64,000 nucleotides of DNA from Hemicordylus capensis (lineage: Eukaryota; Chordata; Lepidosauria; Squamata; Cordylidae). The translations under genes and the position numbers were made by a program. The DNA lies in NCBI RefSeq assembly GCF_027244095.1, contig NC_069659.1, positions 334,193,250 to 334,257,249 on the forward strand, in the 5' to 3' direction. The notes under the pieces were generated by a model. The model had not been told where the DNA came from and made no database searches. It was given only the letters and a program-made list of their open reading frames with translations. Shown here piece by piece: positions 33,311 to 45,400 of the stretch. The first letter of the stretch is position 1; each line of letters opens with the position of its first letter.

Positions 33311-36300
33311 CTGAAAGGGGGAAGGGAGGAGAGGAGGGGGAGAATAAAAAAGAACAAAAAGAGGAAAAGACTCAACTTTGGAAAGACTTATTTCACAGTA
33401 AAATTATACACTGGATTCTTCACCATCTGCTCTAGCAACAAATAAAAACAAGCACACATTACCGAGTCAGAGGCTGTGAAAAGATAATAAAATATGATTG
33501 TTGTACTGCTTCAGACTGTTGAAATTCTATGATTAATAAAACCTTGAACTTGAGTAGCAGCCTGATGCAATCCTCTGGGTATTATTTGCAGCAGAAGCAC
33601 AAGTGAGCTGCAAAAAAACAGCTGGAGCGGCCATATTGTGTAGAGTACAGAAAGCCTCTTAAGACACCTTCAATCTTCTCGCTTGAGAGTTTTTTCCTAT
33701 CCAGAATTAGGACTGAGGTTTTGGTCAATTCACCAGCCTAGTAGTACCAACACAGGAGGGGCTCTGCTGGAGCAGACTCATTGACCATCTAGCCCAGTAT
33801 TCTGTTCCCCATGGTGGCCAATCAGATGCCTCCAGGAAGCTCACAAGCAGGGAGTGAAGGCAGTAGCCCTCTCCCATGTTGCTCCCTAACAGCTGGTATG
33901 TATGTATGTATGTATGTATGTATGTATGTATGTATATTTTTTACATTTATATTCCACTCTTCCTCCAAGGAGCCCACATAGTTAAGTTTCTCCGCACAAC
34001 AACCCTGTGAAGTAGGTTAGCCTGAGAGAGAAGTGACTGGCCCAGAGTCACCCAGCAAGTATCATGGCTGAATGGGGATTTGAACTTAGGTCTCCCTGGT
34101 CCTAGTCCAGCACTCTAACCACACTACACCACACTGGCTCTCCGAGTGTGGTGTGGTGTAATCAGTGGCATCCTGCCACAGTCAGGGCCAGGGTGGGGCA
34201 GAGGCCATGTTAGTGCAGCAGTGGCCATTCTGTCATCTGTTCAATTCATGGTCCCTTATATCTGTTCAACTGGCATTCCATGGTCTACAGGAAGTCCGCA
34301 ACCTTAAAATGGGTTGTGTTCCAAATGTCTGTTTGGAACGCATAGACAGTAGTTTCCAAGAGCGATGACTTGTTAGTATGTGCAGGTTGGCATTTGTAAG
34401 TAGGGGACTTCCCTAATGTAAGCTTTGTTTGTAAGTATGGGTGTTTGTAACGTGGGGAGTGCCTGAATTGAGCTTCTGACTAGAAGACCTCCAAGACTAA
34501 CATCCTATAACTCTTTGCTTCTGAACATGGAGGTTCCATTTAGTCAGTCACCATCCTCTAGGAACGTATCAAATTCTCTTTTAATGCCTGGGACTTTTCT
34601 GTCAGTTCAAGGGCAGCTCTGATAATGTTTACAGCAGCCCTAGAACAGAGTGGGGCTGACTTGGATCAAATGCTAAATGAACAGTATGAACCATCTCCAA
34701 ACTGGAAAGGCATTTGACTGTTGGCAATCGTGAACAGGCTGAGAGGGAAGCACCAATTCCATCTCTCTGTTCAGGACAGCCACACCCCAGCAGCCATCAG
34801 GGCCCCCAATCTCACAGCACCCCTGTCTAGTGTCAGGATTCATTTTAACTATATTGCAGTCACATAACAACATAACCAGCACCTACTCCGTTAATTGATC
34901 TCATCTATCTATCTACAGTACCTTGCTTCCACACAACCAAAAACTGGAAGCACACACAGCTCCCAAACCTAGGCAGATCACAGTTTTCGCTTGTGTGAAT
35001 GACTGTGTTTGTATTAATGATATAACAGCAACATGTACCTTCTCTATGCCTAGGGTTTCTTCTAATGCCTGACCTGTGCCAACACCTGGATCAGCAAGGG
35101 TGGCAGTTAAGACTGTCAAATGAAGTTTCATTGGCCTATAAAATCCATTCAGGCCTGCCTCTCATAACAGTACCTCATCTTTGCCAAGACTCCCATTCTG
35201 ACATTTTTGTTTTATGTTATGTTTACATAGTACCTACATTTTCATCATGTTCACCATATGGCTGTTCACCATTGTGTTCCAGCTCCCTCTTCTTCTCTTC
35301 TGTCAGATCTCCCTGAGCCTGTAAAAACAAACACATCTTATCTAGTTGGGGCAAAAGCAAATATCCATTGAGACCATCAGTGGTTCACATGCATCTTTTG
35401 AGATATATCTTTGCAATTCAAAGTACAGGAGGAACAGAGTGAATGAGCGGTTTCAGACATCTACTGTAGGAAAACCATAGTTTATTTTGTCTGACTGTGG
35501 TTGTATGCCTGAACCTGTGCCAGTCAGCAAACCATGGCATATTTCAGGCAGCCAAACCACAATATGATCCCAAAGATTTGAAGTTAATGGACCGGGTCTC
35601 ACGATCAGTGAGACCCGGTTTGTGGCGGTGAGCGGGAAGAGCGGCCTAAGCCTGCTCTCCCCACTCACGAGCGGGCAGGGAGCCCTGGGCAGCCGGATCG
35701 GCCGCCACACAATTGTCGGCTCCATGACAGAACCGGTGAGGGCAGGGGGGAGTGGGGGCCAATTGTCCCCTGCAAGCTCAAGCACGCCCTGCGCGGGTGT
35801 GCAAGGCATGCTGGCGAGACCCCCCAGAGCCGGGAGGTGGCTTTTCGCCTCCCCTCCGGGGGTCTCCTCGCTGCGGCTACTCATGATCCAATAGCCCGGG
35901 TTTGCAGAGCGCTCACTCTGCAAACCCAGGCTAAGGAGCGGGCTACTTGAGCGGGTTAGCCACTCAAGAACCACCGGGCTTGCAGCTGAGCCCGGTGGTT
36001 CTTACAATTAGCAAAAATCGGGCTAGGCTCTCCTAGCCCGATTTTTGCTAATCATGAGAATAGCCCAAATGTGTTCATCCTAACCATGGTCTTGCATGCT
36101 GTCTGAACCCATGACCCTTGTTTTATCTTGGCTTGTTTCAGTAGTTCTGACATCACTGGCTCTCGCACTGAGAGACAAACTTAGAACATGTGTGGTAAGG
36201 AGAAGGGGTGGGACCTGAGCAGACCACAGCATGGTAAAACAAACCAAGATTTGGTGACTATTTGTGGCACCAATCCAGGTTTCTTTTTTTAAAAACACCA

Positions 36301-36334
36301 CCTTAGTTAAACCATGGTTCACTATCTGAACCAG

Positions 36335-36411
<77 letters not shown>

Positions 36412-39400
36412 CGAGAGAATGAATATGACTAAGATGCTTGACTTAGAAGTAAATTGGAATTTTCTCCTCCGCTATATAATATATATAATAGAATATGGCT
36501 TTGATTATTTGGCAGCCAGAAGCTCTTCTGGCAGTTGTACTTGCTTATTCCATAAGAACGTAAGAGCTCAGGTGAGACCAAAGGTCCATCCTTACCAGCT
36601 TCCTGTCCCAATGGCCAGTCAAAACCCCCCTGAAAGCACATAGGTGGGACATGTAGGTTCACAGACTTCTCCCACTACTGCTCCCTTGAACCAAGTATTA
36701 AGAGGAATACTGCCTCTGAATCCAGAGGTAGCATATAGGCATCAAGACTAGTAGACACTGAACTTATCTTCTATAAATTTGTCTAATCCCCTTTTTAAAA
36801 CATCTAGGTTAGTGGCCATCACCATCTTCTTCTGACATGGTGTGATCTTCCATATGGTTTATACCCATGCTGAAATGGCTAGAGAGAGAATGCATGTACT
36901 GCTTCCAGACTCAAAATCCAGGAATATGCTAATCCAAGTATGTGCTAATCCAAGTAAGTAAGTAAGTAATTAGCATAAGTAATATGCTAATTCAAGTATG
37001 TGAATATAAGCACTGTTCATTTAGATCTTCTCCATGCCCTCAAGTTTATTACCTCTTCTTCACCCTCTTCCTGGTACTGCTCGTCCACATTATCTTCTTG
37101 CTGGTCAGGGTTACCCACCATCTACAGAGAAGCAAAGAGATTCCCCTTTGAGTTCCGTTTTCTACCATTTGTTGCTGACAAAGAGGCACAGCCTCTAACC
37201 CAGGCTTGCATTCTTGTGTGAACCAGGGCAAAACTCTTATCAAGTTTCTCCACACCATGCATGATTTTATAGACAGCTATCATGTCTCCCCTCAGGCATC
37301 TTTTTTTCTAAACTAAAATGTCACAGGTGTTGTAGCCTTGTAAGGTTGCCCTCTTCTGCACCTTCTCCAGTTCTATAATGTCATTTCTGAGGTATGGTGA
37401 CCAGAACTGTACACAGTACTCCAAATGTGGCTGCACCATAGTTTTTGTATAAGGGCATTATGATATTAGCAGTTTTATTTTCAATCCCCATCTTAATGAT
37501 TCCAAGCATGGAATTTGCTTTTTCAACAACAAATATGTATGCATCACTTTCCAACAAAAGTTTCCAAAGCAGTTTACATAAATCCTCTCTAATAAAACGC
37601 TTGGTGTCCGTCCGTGGACGGACACCAAGCGTGCGTTCGTGCCTGGCCTGTTCTGGGCATGCCCAGAACAGGGCAAGGGAGGCACGAACGGCAGGACCCG
37701 GCGGCCATGTTGGGGCCGGGAGAAGGAGAAGTGGCCGCCGCCTACGCCAGGAGGAGAGTGCGGGAGAGGCGGCGGCGCAGCCGTGGCCACGGCCAGAGGT
37801 GGCGGTGGCCGCGACGTGGCAACTGGCGGCGGGAGTGCGGGTGAGGCGGCGGCGGGGCCAGAAGCAGCCGCCGCAAATAAAGGAGAGAGGCGGCGGGGGA
37901 AGAGGCGGTGGGGAAGCTGGCCGAGGTGGTGGCGGAGCCGCCGCCGAGGCCTGGCGCCGCCAGTAAAGCCGGGCGGGGGGGGAACCTTGGGGCCCGATCC
38001 CACCATTCCCATCCCCCCGCCAAATTACTAAGGGCCAAATTGGCCCTGAAAAATGCCGCCGCCGAACCGCCCTCCCAGCTGCCCGATCCCACCATTTGTA
38101 CAGGAAAGAGGAGCTCGCTAGCAGAGCTACTCTTTCTGCAAAGGCTCTTCTCAAACTGGCACTTTGAGCGGAAAGGGCGTCCTTTCCGCTCAAAGCGCCA
38201 GTTTGAGAAGAGCCTTTGCAGAAAGAGGAGCTCTGCTAGCGAGCTCCTCTTTCCTGTACAAATGGTGGGATCGGGCAGCTGGGAGGTTCGGCGGCGGGGG
38301 CCGAAAGCATTACTAGCGCCCGTTTTTCAACGGGCTAAAATTCACTTGTAAGTAAATAAATAAGAAATAAATAAGATGTCCTCGAAGGGCTCACAATCTA
38401 AAAAGAAACGTAAGATAGACACCAGCAACAGTCACTGGAGGTACTGTGCTGGGGGTGGATAGGGCCAGTTACTCTCCCCCTGCTAAATAAAGAGAATCAT
38501 CACATTAAGAAGGTGCCTCTGACCAGTTAGCAGGGCAGTTTCCACAGCTGCTGTACACGGAGTCAACACTTTCAATGAGCTGTCCATCACGACCTCAAGA
38601 TCCCTCTCCTAGTCAGCTCAGACCCATATCAGTGTATATGTAAAATTGGGTATTTTTGCCCCAATATGCATCACTTTACACTTGCTAACACTGAACATAT
38701 GGTGGGGGGCAGGACTGCAGAGGGAAGCAGGATTGGTGAACCTTCTCTCCCCCTTGCATGAGTAGAATTCCTTTTGTCTGCAAACTACTACAGAGCCTGC
38801 CGTATTTTCATATTATACATATATACTTATCTTATAATACTGTATATTATATTATATTAACTGTATATATAATATAAAATTATAAATTATAAAAAATATT
38901 TTACACACACACACACACTGAAGAAGCCTCTGATCAAGCAGGCATCTGGCAGTTTAATTTAACTGTATTACCTGTCACTGTATTTTTAAAGCAAATATAT
39001 AATTTTACATGTTTTATAGGTGCTTTGATTTTGCTTTATTCGTCACTCTGAGTTCAACTAAGGAAAAGTAGAATAAAACATTTTAAAGAAATCCAAAACA
39101 CTTCATTGCCCGCCCTTGAGTTCAACCATTTCAAATGTAGCATTTCCAAAAGTTCACTAAATAAAAATATATTTTAGTATTTCCTAAAACACATTACACA
39201 AAAATTATGGTCTTTGAAATTAAGTGTGTCACTGCATCATCCAGTGACTCACAGAGAAAACCAGATCATGTGCAACACTGGATTTCCTTATCTTTGATTC
39301 CTGGACACTTGTTGGCTAGCAAACAAATGTCTCCATTGAACTGACCCCATTGAAAAGCATTGCGTTTGAGGGGATGTTCCATTTGCACATGCAAGTAGTG

Positions 39401-42400
39401 AGTTGATTTTTCTTTCATCCAGTGAAGAATATGTATGGGTAAAACAGAGAGGTTTACAAAATTCTCCCTGTTCAACATTTCCCTTGGAGTTTGGGATTCT
39501 GAATTACTTAGTTTATTTTATGGAGAAGCACTGATGCATTAACAATCCATGATTATTTCAGTTTTTATTTCCACCTTTTGTACAGGCCATGTGCAATTTT
39601 CAGCAACTTTCTGTTCTGTAAATTCACATTCTTTTTTCCTCCATCCACAGTTACTCATGCACACCCATTTCCTTATTTGTTTCATCATTTATGTAATGTA
39701 ATGTAATTTTATTTACAGTCATTGACCAAACAGAGAGTAAAAACCAGTAAACATTAAAATATGTATATACATATATACAGTTTAAGATTGGGGTGATATC
39801 CCATTATACCTTTTAAAAGCAATATAACTAAACTTAGCTACAGGAATAGAAATTAAAGCATCTTTGTCTGAAAGCAGATGTTTACAAGGTTAGCATCGGA
39901 TTGATCTGCCAGTTTACATATTAGAGGAGCAATAAGGCGTTCCCTGGGATACAAATGGAGATTACAGTGGAGAAGGATATGTGCGACAGTTTCTGTATCT
40001 CCTGACCCACAACGGCAGTGTCGTTCTTCTAAAGGCACACCTTGAAACCTCCCAGCTAGAAGTGCGGATGGAAAGGAATTAACCCTTACTCTTGTGAATA
40101 TCCATCGAAAATTAGAGAAAGTAATTGTCGACAGATATTTTGCGGGGAAAAGATCCATATTAGTTCTTATAGCTCTATCAAACTCTGGAAGCGTAGCCCA
40201 GTTTTCTTGGATCTCAATATCAACAAAGCGTTGTTTCACTACTCTTTTCGCGTTCACTAGACCCAATTCCAGCAGTTGGGCTGGGTCTAAGCCTAGAGAG
40301 GTAAGTTTCGTACTTACTGTAGTACACCATAATGGCTGGGGACTAACTGAAAGAAACTCAGGAATTAAACCAACTGGTCGCAGATGTATTTTCAACCAGA
40401 AATAAATAATCAAAAGCCAGGCCCGAGATTCAATTTTTATGAAGCCAGCCTCTGTCCTTAAAGTCACATTTGCTGTACATTTTGGTGTACCAAATAAATT
40501 CCTCAAGAACCCTGATTGGGTTCTTTCCAAAGTGTCAAACCTTGAGTATGGACCTAGTTGTATGCCATACAATAATTGCGGAATGACCTTTACAGTATAA
40601 AGCTTTAAGGCAGCTGGTATGTAGCCTGCACCCTGAGTTCTGAAAAATCTTAAGACTGCTGCTGTGCTGCGTTTTGCCGAGTCTGTGACCACACTAATAT
40701 GTGCTGATTTCCCAGCATTATGTTGAAAAATTACCCTCAGGTATTTTATTTGATTTACCTGTTCTAGTCGGTGTCCATCTAGCATCCATACAATTTTTTT
40801 AACTTTATTGGTGAAACACATGATTTTAGATTTGTCGTAATTAATCTGTAGATGCTCATCTCTGCAGTAAAGTGCTAAGGCATCTAACGCTCTTTTAAGC
40901 CCAACCCTGGTTTCAGATAGAATTACTGCGTCATCAGCATACATCAGGATTGGGATTTTCTTGTTGGCTAGTTTTGGTGTGTGTGTGTCAGATGTCTGCA
41001 ATCACTTTATCAAATCATTAATGCAAAGGTTGAATAGGTAAGGGGCTAGTACACACCCTTGTCGCATTTATATTCTGCCCTTCAGCCATGTTTTCAGAGT
41101 TGTTTTACAAAAGAGGAAAAAAACCAACAACAAAACCACAATTTCAAAATACAAATTACACAACAACTAGAAAGCAAGAAAAAACAGTACAGTAATTATT
41201 AAAACTTGACTTCAAAAGGCCGGGGGGCAAAAAAGCTTGTTGTCTGGAACAAAATATATAACCATGAGGGTGTCTCAGACAAGCTCCTCTGGGGAGAGAA
41301 TTCCACAAAACTATGCTTGTGTACATTGATGGAACCCAGTTGTGTTTCACCAATGTATGCAAGCATGTATGTTAATCAGTAACTTGGGTTTTTTAAAAAA
41401 ACAAATAGAATGAGATGTGCAGTGAACGGAACATGCGCCAATTTCAGAGTCAGTGTACAAAATTACAGATGGACCCTGTTATCCATGGATTCCCTATCCA
41501 CGGATTTGCGTATCCGCAGTCAAGAAAAAGATACCCGACCTTGGCATACACAGGAAAAAAGAAGAACACATGCCAATTTGGTGTATCCGCGGGTTGCAGG
41601 TGACCAGAAATGACCATGGAGGTCATTACCAGCCGCCATTTTCTTCAATGGAGCCACAAAATGGCTCTTGTCTTTGTAAAAAAAAACAGAAGGGGGAAAT
41701 CGCCGATTTTTGGCCAATTTGGGGGCACAGCACAACTCAGGGGGAGCAGCAGAGCATGGTAAGAAACTCCCCTGCCCCTGCAAAATTTGGCCGATTTCTG
41801 GCCGACCAGGAACCCCCCCCCAATCCCATAACTCGATATTCGTGGTTTCCATATCCGCGGCTGCAGCCCAGAACAAAACTCCCACAAATATTGAGGTTCT
41901 CCTGTAGCCACATTAAATCAGAAGGTGGCTGCTGGGGAGACTGTGGGGCATAGAGAACCCACAGAACACTAGGAATGAGGAAATCACATTCATCCTTAGA
42001 AACATCCCTTGATGAACTGCAGAGGAACCTGTGAACTGGCTTGTGTTGTAAGGTGGTACACTTTACACTGTTTGTGATGGTTCTTTCAACATCCAAGTCA
42101 GGGGTGCACAACTTCAGCCCTCCAGCTGTTGATAGACTACAACTCCCATCATTCCTAGCCTCAATGACCAATAGTCCAGGATTATGGGAACTGAAGTCCA
42201 GCTTCTGCAGGAAGGCCAAAGTTGTGCAGTCCTGATCCAAGTCATCATTTGATGATGCAGTTGACAAACAGGTATTGGATCTCATCATTGTATCATTTAC
42301 ATTATTGAATCTTTTACACACTCACCACCAAATGCTCTTCCATTTCAGGATTCTCTTTTTGGTTATTTGCTTTTAACTGCTTATTCTCCTCAGGTAGACT

Positions 42401-45400
42401 CTCTTCTCTCTCTTGCTCAGCTTCCTCAAACTCATCTTCCCCCTGATTGTTGGGATCATCAGCTGGGTTGACATCATCTACAGCTGCCTTCTGCAATTAC
42501 AAAAAAGAGTCCAGAAGAATTTCAATACCAATCTGCGTCTACAACTTTGTTACTAATGCTACTTTAGGCTTAAATCCAACATATCACTCCTTCTGCTTTG
42601 GATCTACAGTATTTGCAACGGCCAGAACAAAGGAGAACAAAACTACTAGGTGCACAATATGTTAGTTTATTCTGCCCAATTTCAATTAAATATTTTTAAC
42701 AGGGTCACTAAGAAAATAAGACACTCCATTCTCCCCAAGTTGAGTTGCAAAAGTGATTCCAATTTTTTTTGGTTTAATAAATGAATGCATTGGGAAGAAT
42801 AAACTGTTACTTTGTGCAGCTTAGACTTGTCCCTGCACTTTTACTTTCATGCCTCCATCCTTTACCCCAATGAATCCATTTATTATTTTTTTTAAGTTCC
42901 CTGGATGCAGGGACTTGACCTTTTGGACTCTGAAAAGTGCCATAGACATTGATGGCACCAAAGCAAACAAGCAAAAGAAAAGAAAACAGAAACAAATCCC
43001 ACAGCTAATACCAAGTCTATGCAAAACTCTTTTAAAGCTGCCAAGAAGTGCACTTTAAATATCAAGAAATACAATTCCTTCTCACCGAATCTGCATTCTC
43101 CTCCCTTTGTGCTTGGTGGTCAAGGTGCCGTTCCTGTTGCTCATTCACATTATTTTGCTCTTCTTCCTCTGCTTCATCTGGATGATGGTTGTGCCTCTCA
43201 TAGTCTGATCAAAAAAAATTCAGAGAGTTCATGCATTCCCCAATTTAAGACGAGTGTACAGCAAAATACCTGACCACTGATCACCAAGTCGAGATCACTG
43301 AGTATAGCTTACTCAGCTAAGCTATACTGTTGTATTTCCTCTATACTGAACTGTCTTTAAAAACCGCTAATCAAGATTGAAAAAGATCTTGTGAAGGATT
43401 TTTAACTGGTGGATCATATCAAAGGAAGAGAAAACATCACTCACTTTCATCTTCTTCTTGGGCACCTTGTTCTTCTCCTTGCACAATATCCTGATCTAGA
43501 TTGTCATAATGAGATTGCTGGCTGAAAAGATGATACAGTCAGATTAATTCAGATTTACAGGGAGCCTTTACTGTAAAAGGGGCCCTGCTAGTTGAGACCA
43601 AAACATCCATCTAGCGTAGCGTCCTGTTTCCCGCAGTGAAATGGGATGCTGCACTAGGAAGCCCACAAGCAGATGTAGGAAAATACTCTTCTCCTGCCAT
43701 TGCAAAACAAACTGACATCCAGAGCAAGGAAACGCCTGTGCAGTGCAAGGAGCAGACTAAAAGAACATCCAGACTAACTGCTCTAGGGAACCTGAAAAGT
43801 TGCCATTTTTTACAACCTGCCCTTCCCCAGGAAGCCCCTTGTATCATGTGAAAATGTGTCCCCGAGGGCACATAACCCTCAGTGCATCACTGCAGTTAGT
43901 CTGGAAGGGCTGTTCATCTGCTCCTCTCATTGTATCAGTACTTCCTTGCTCTGGATGCCAGCCATTGCCTCTAAACGTGGAGGTAGCATATGGCCATAAT
44001 GATTAGTAGCCATTGAGGGTATTCACATAATCAAAAACTGTTTGGGAACTCTGTGCGCTCTCAGTTTGCAGTTGTGTGAAGGTAGAGCAAGGTAGAACGA
44101 AAAGCTACCCAGGTTTTCCTCCTACTTGCTTCCACACAATCACTTCTACCCAGGTTTTCCTCCTCCCTTGCTTCAACACAACTGAAAATTGGGAGCACAC
44201 ACACAGCTCCCAAACCTGGGTAGAGCAGAGCTTTTGATTGTGAGAATGACCTCATTGACTTATTCTTCATGAACTTATCAAATCCCCTTTTGCAGCCATT
44301 AAGGCTACTGCCATCACCAAATCAAGTGGTAGTGAATTCCATCAATCCATAATGGGTTGTGTGATTAATTTTATTAATCAGGGTGCCCCGTGTTTCTGGA
44401 AGAAAACACAATACGGGTTGTTTTCTGTTTTTAGAAACACAAAACCTAACCGTTACTCTGTCCTCCCTTCCTGGGAACTATTTCCTAAGAATATTCTTTG
44501 GAGAAATAACCTGAGACAAACTTCTGAGCTCCTACAACCCTATCCACCTTGTTGCAGGAGCTCAGAAATTTGTCTCAGGTTATTTCTCCAAGTAATATTC
44601 TTAGGAACTAATTCCCAGGGAGGAAGGGCCAAGTAACTGCCAGATTTTCTATTTAACAGCTATTATTGGGGTGTGTGTGTGTTCCATTAGCCCTGAATGC
44701 ACCCTAAAATTAGTTTCTATCGCCTACAGAGGCTAATCAACCGTATCTTCCTAACTCCTCCTGCACTTCATCATAAAAACATAACACTGCAGATTTCTAG
44801 GCTCCTACAACATGCCCAACTTCCACTGCTTAACATCCAGTCTGATGCATATTTCTGAAGAACTCAAAAAATCGCTGCTCATAAGTTCTGGTTGGCCCTA
44901 GTAAAGGTATTACCAGAGGGTTGCTTTGGGATTTTGTTCTAAAGGATCGACACTGCTACCTATAATTTGTGCATGCTTAGAAAGTTTTCATAATCCTGCA
45001 TATTTTCACTTTGAGTCACGGAACTACTCTCCTTTTTCTGGGGCTGGTGGGAGCCAGAGTTCATTTCGAAAAGATCACCTTAGGTGGTGTTTAAATTGCT
45101 CTTCATCCTGCTCTGCCTGTCTCCGCAGTGTCAGTTCCCTCTCTTGAAGCTGCTGCTGCCGTAGCAAGTGCTCTTGCAGCCTCCCCTGATGCAAAGATTC
45201 CTGCCGTTCTCGGAGGCGGCTGGCTTCTTCTGCCCTTTGGACAGCCAGTCGCTGCTGCTCCAATTGTTCTTCGTAGGCCGATTTGTACCTTGTTATAGTC
45301 CTCACTGTAGGCGGCTGCTAGTGGAAGACACATAAGAACACTTCTTATGTCTTGATAGGAGCACCAACTCCTGAACTGAAGGCCCTGTCATACCATGAGG

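Larger units (their letters stand above)
43580..44352 (-). mobile_element. CR1 3' region (antisense), split by two younger MITEs
   Basis: Three CR1 pieces (about 43580-43703, 43969-44011, 44257-44352) are collinear with other antisense CR1 copies once the inserts at 43704-43960 and 44015-44253 are set aside. Confidence 0.75.

Noticed and set aside
37381-38193. A 270-residue minus-strand open frame, with long Arg/Pro/Gly-rich frames on both strands
   Set aside because: It starts in antisense CR1 coding sequence and runs through the GC-rich Helitron-like palindrome; no domain and strong compositional bias explain it.
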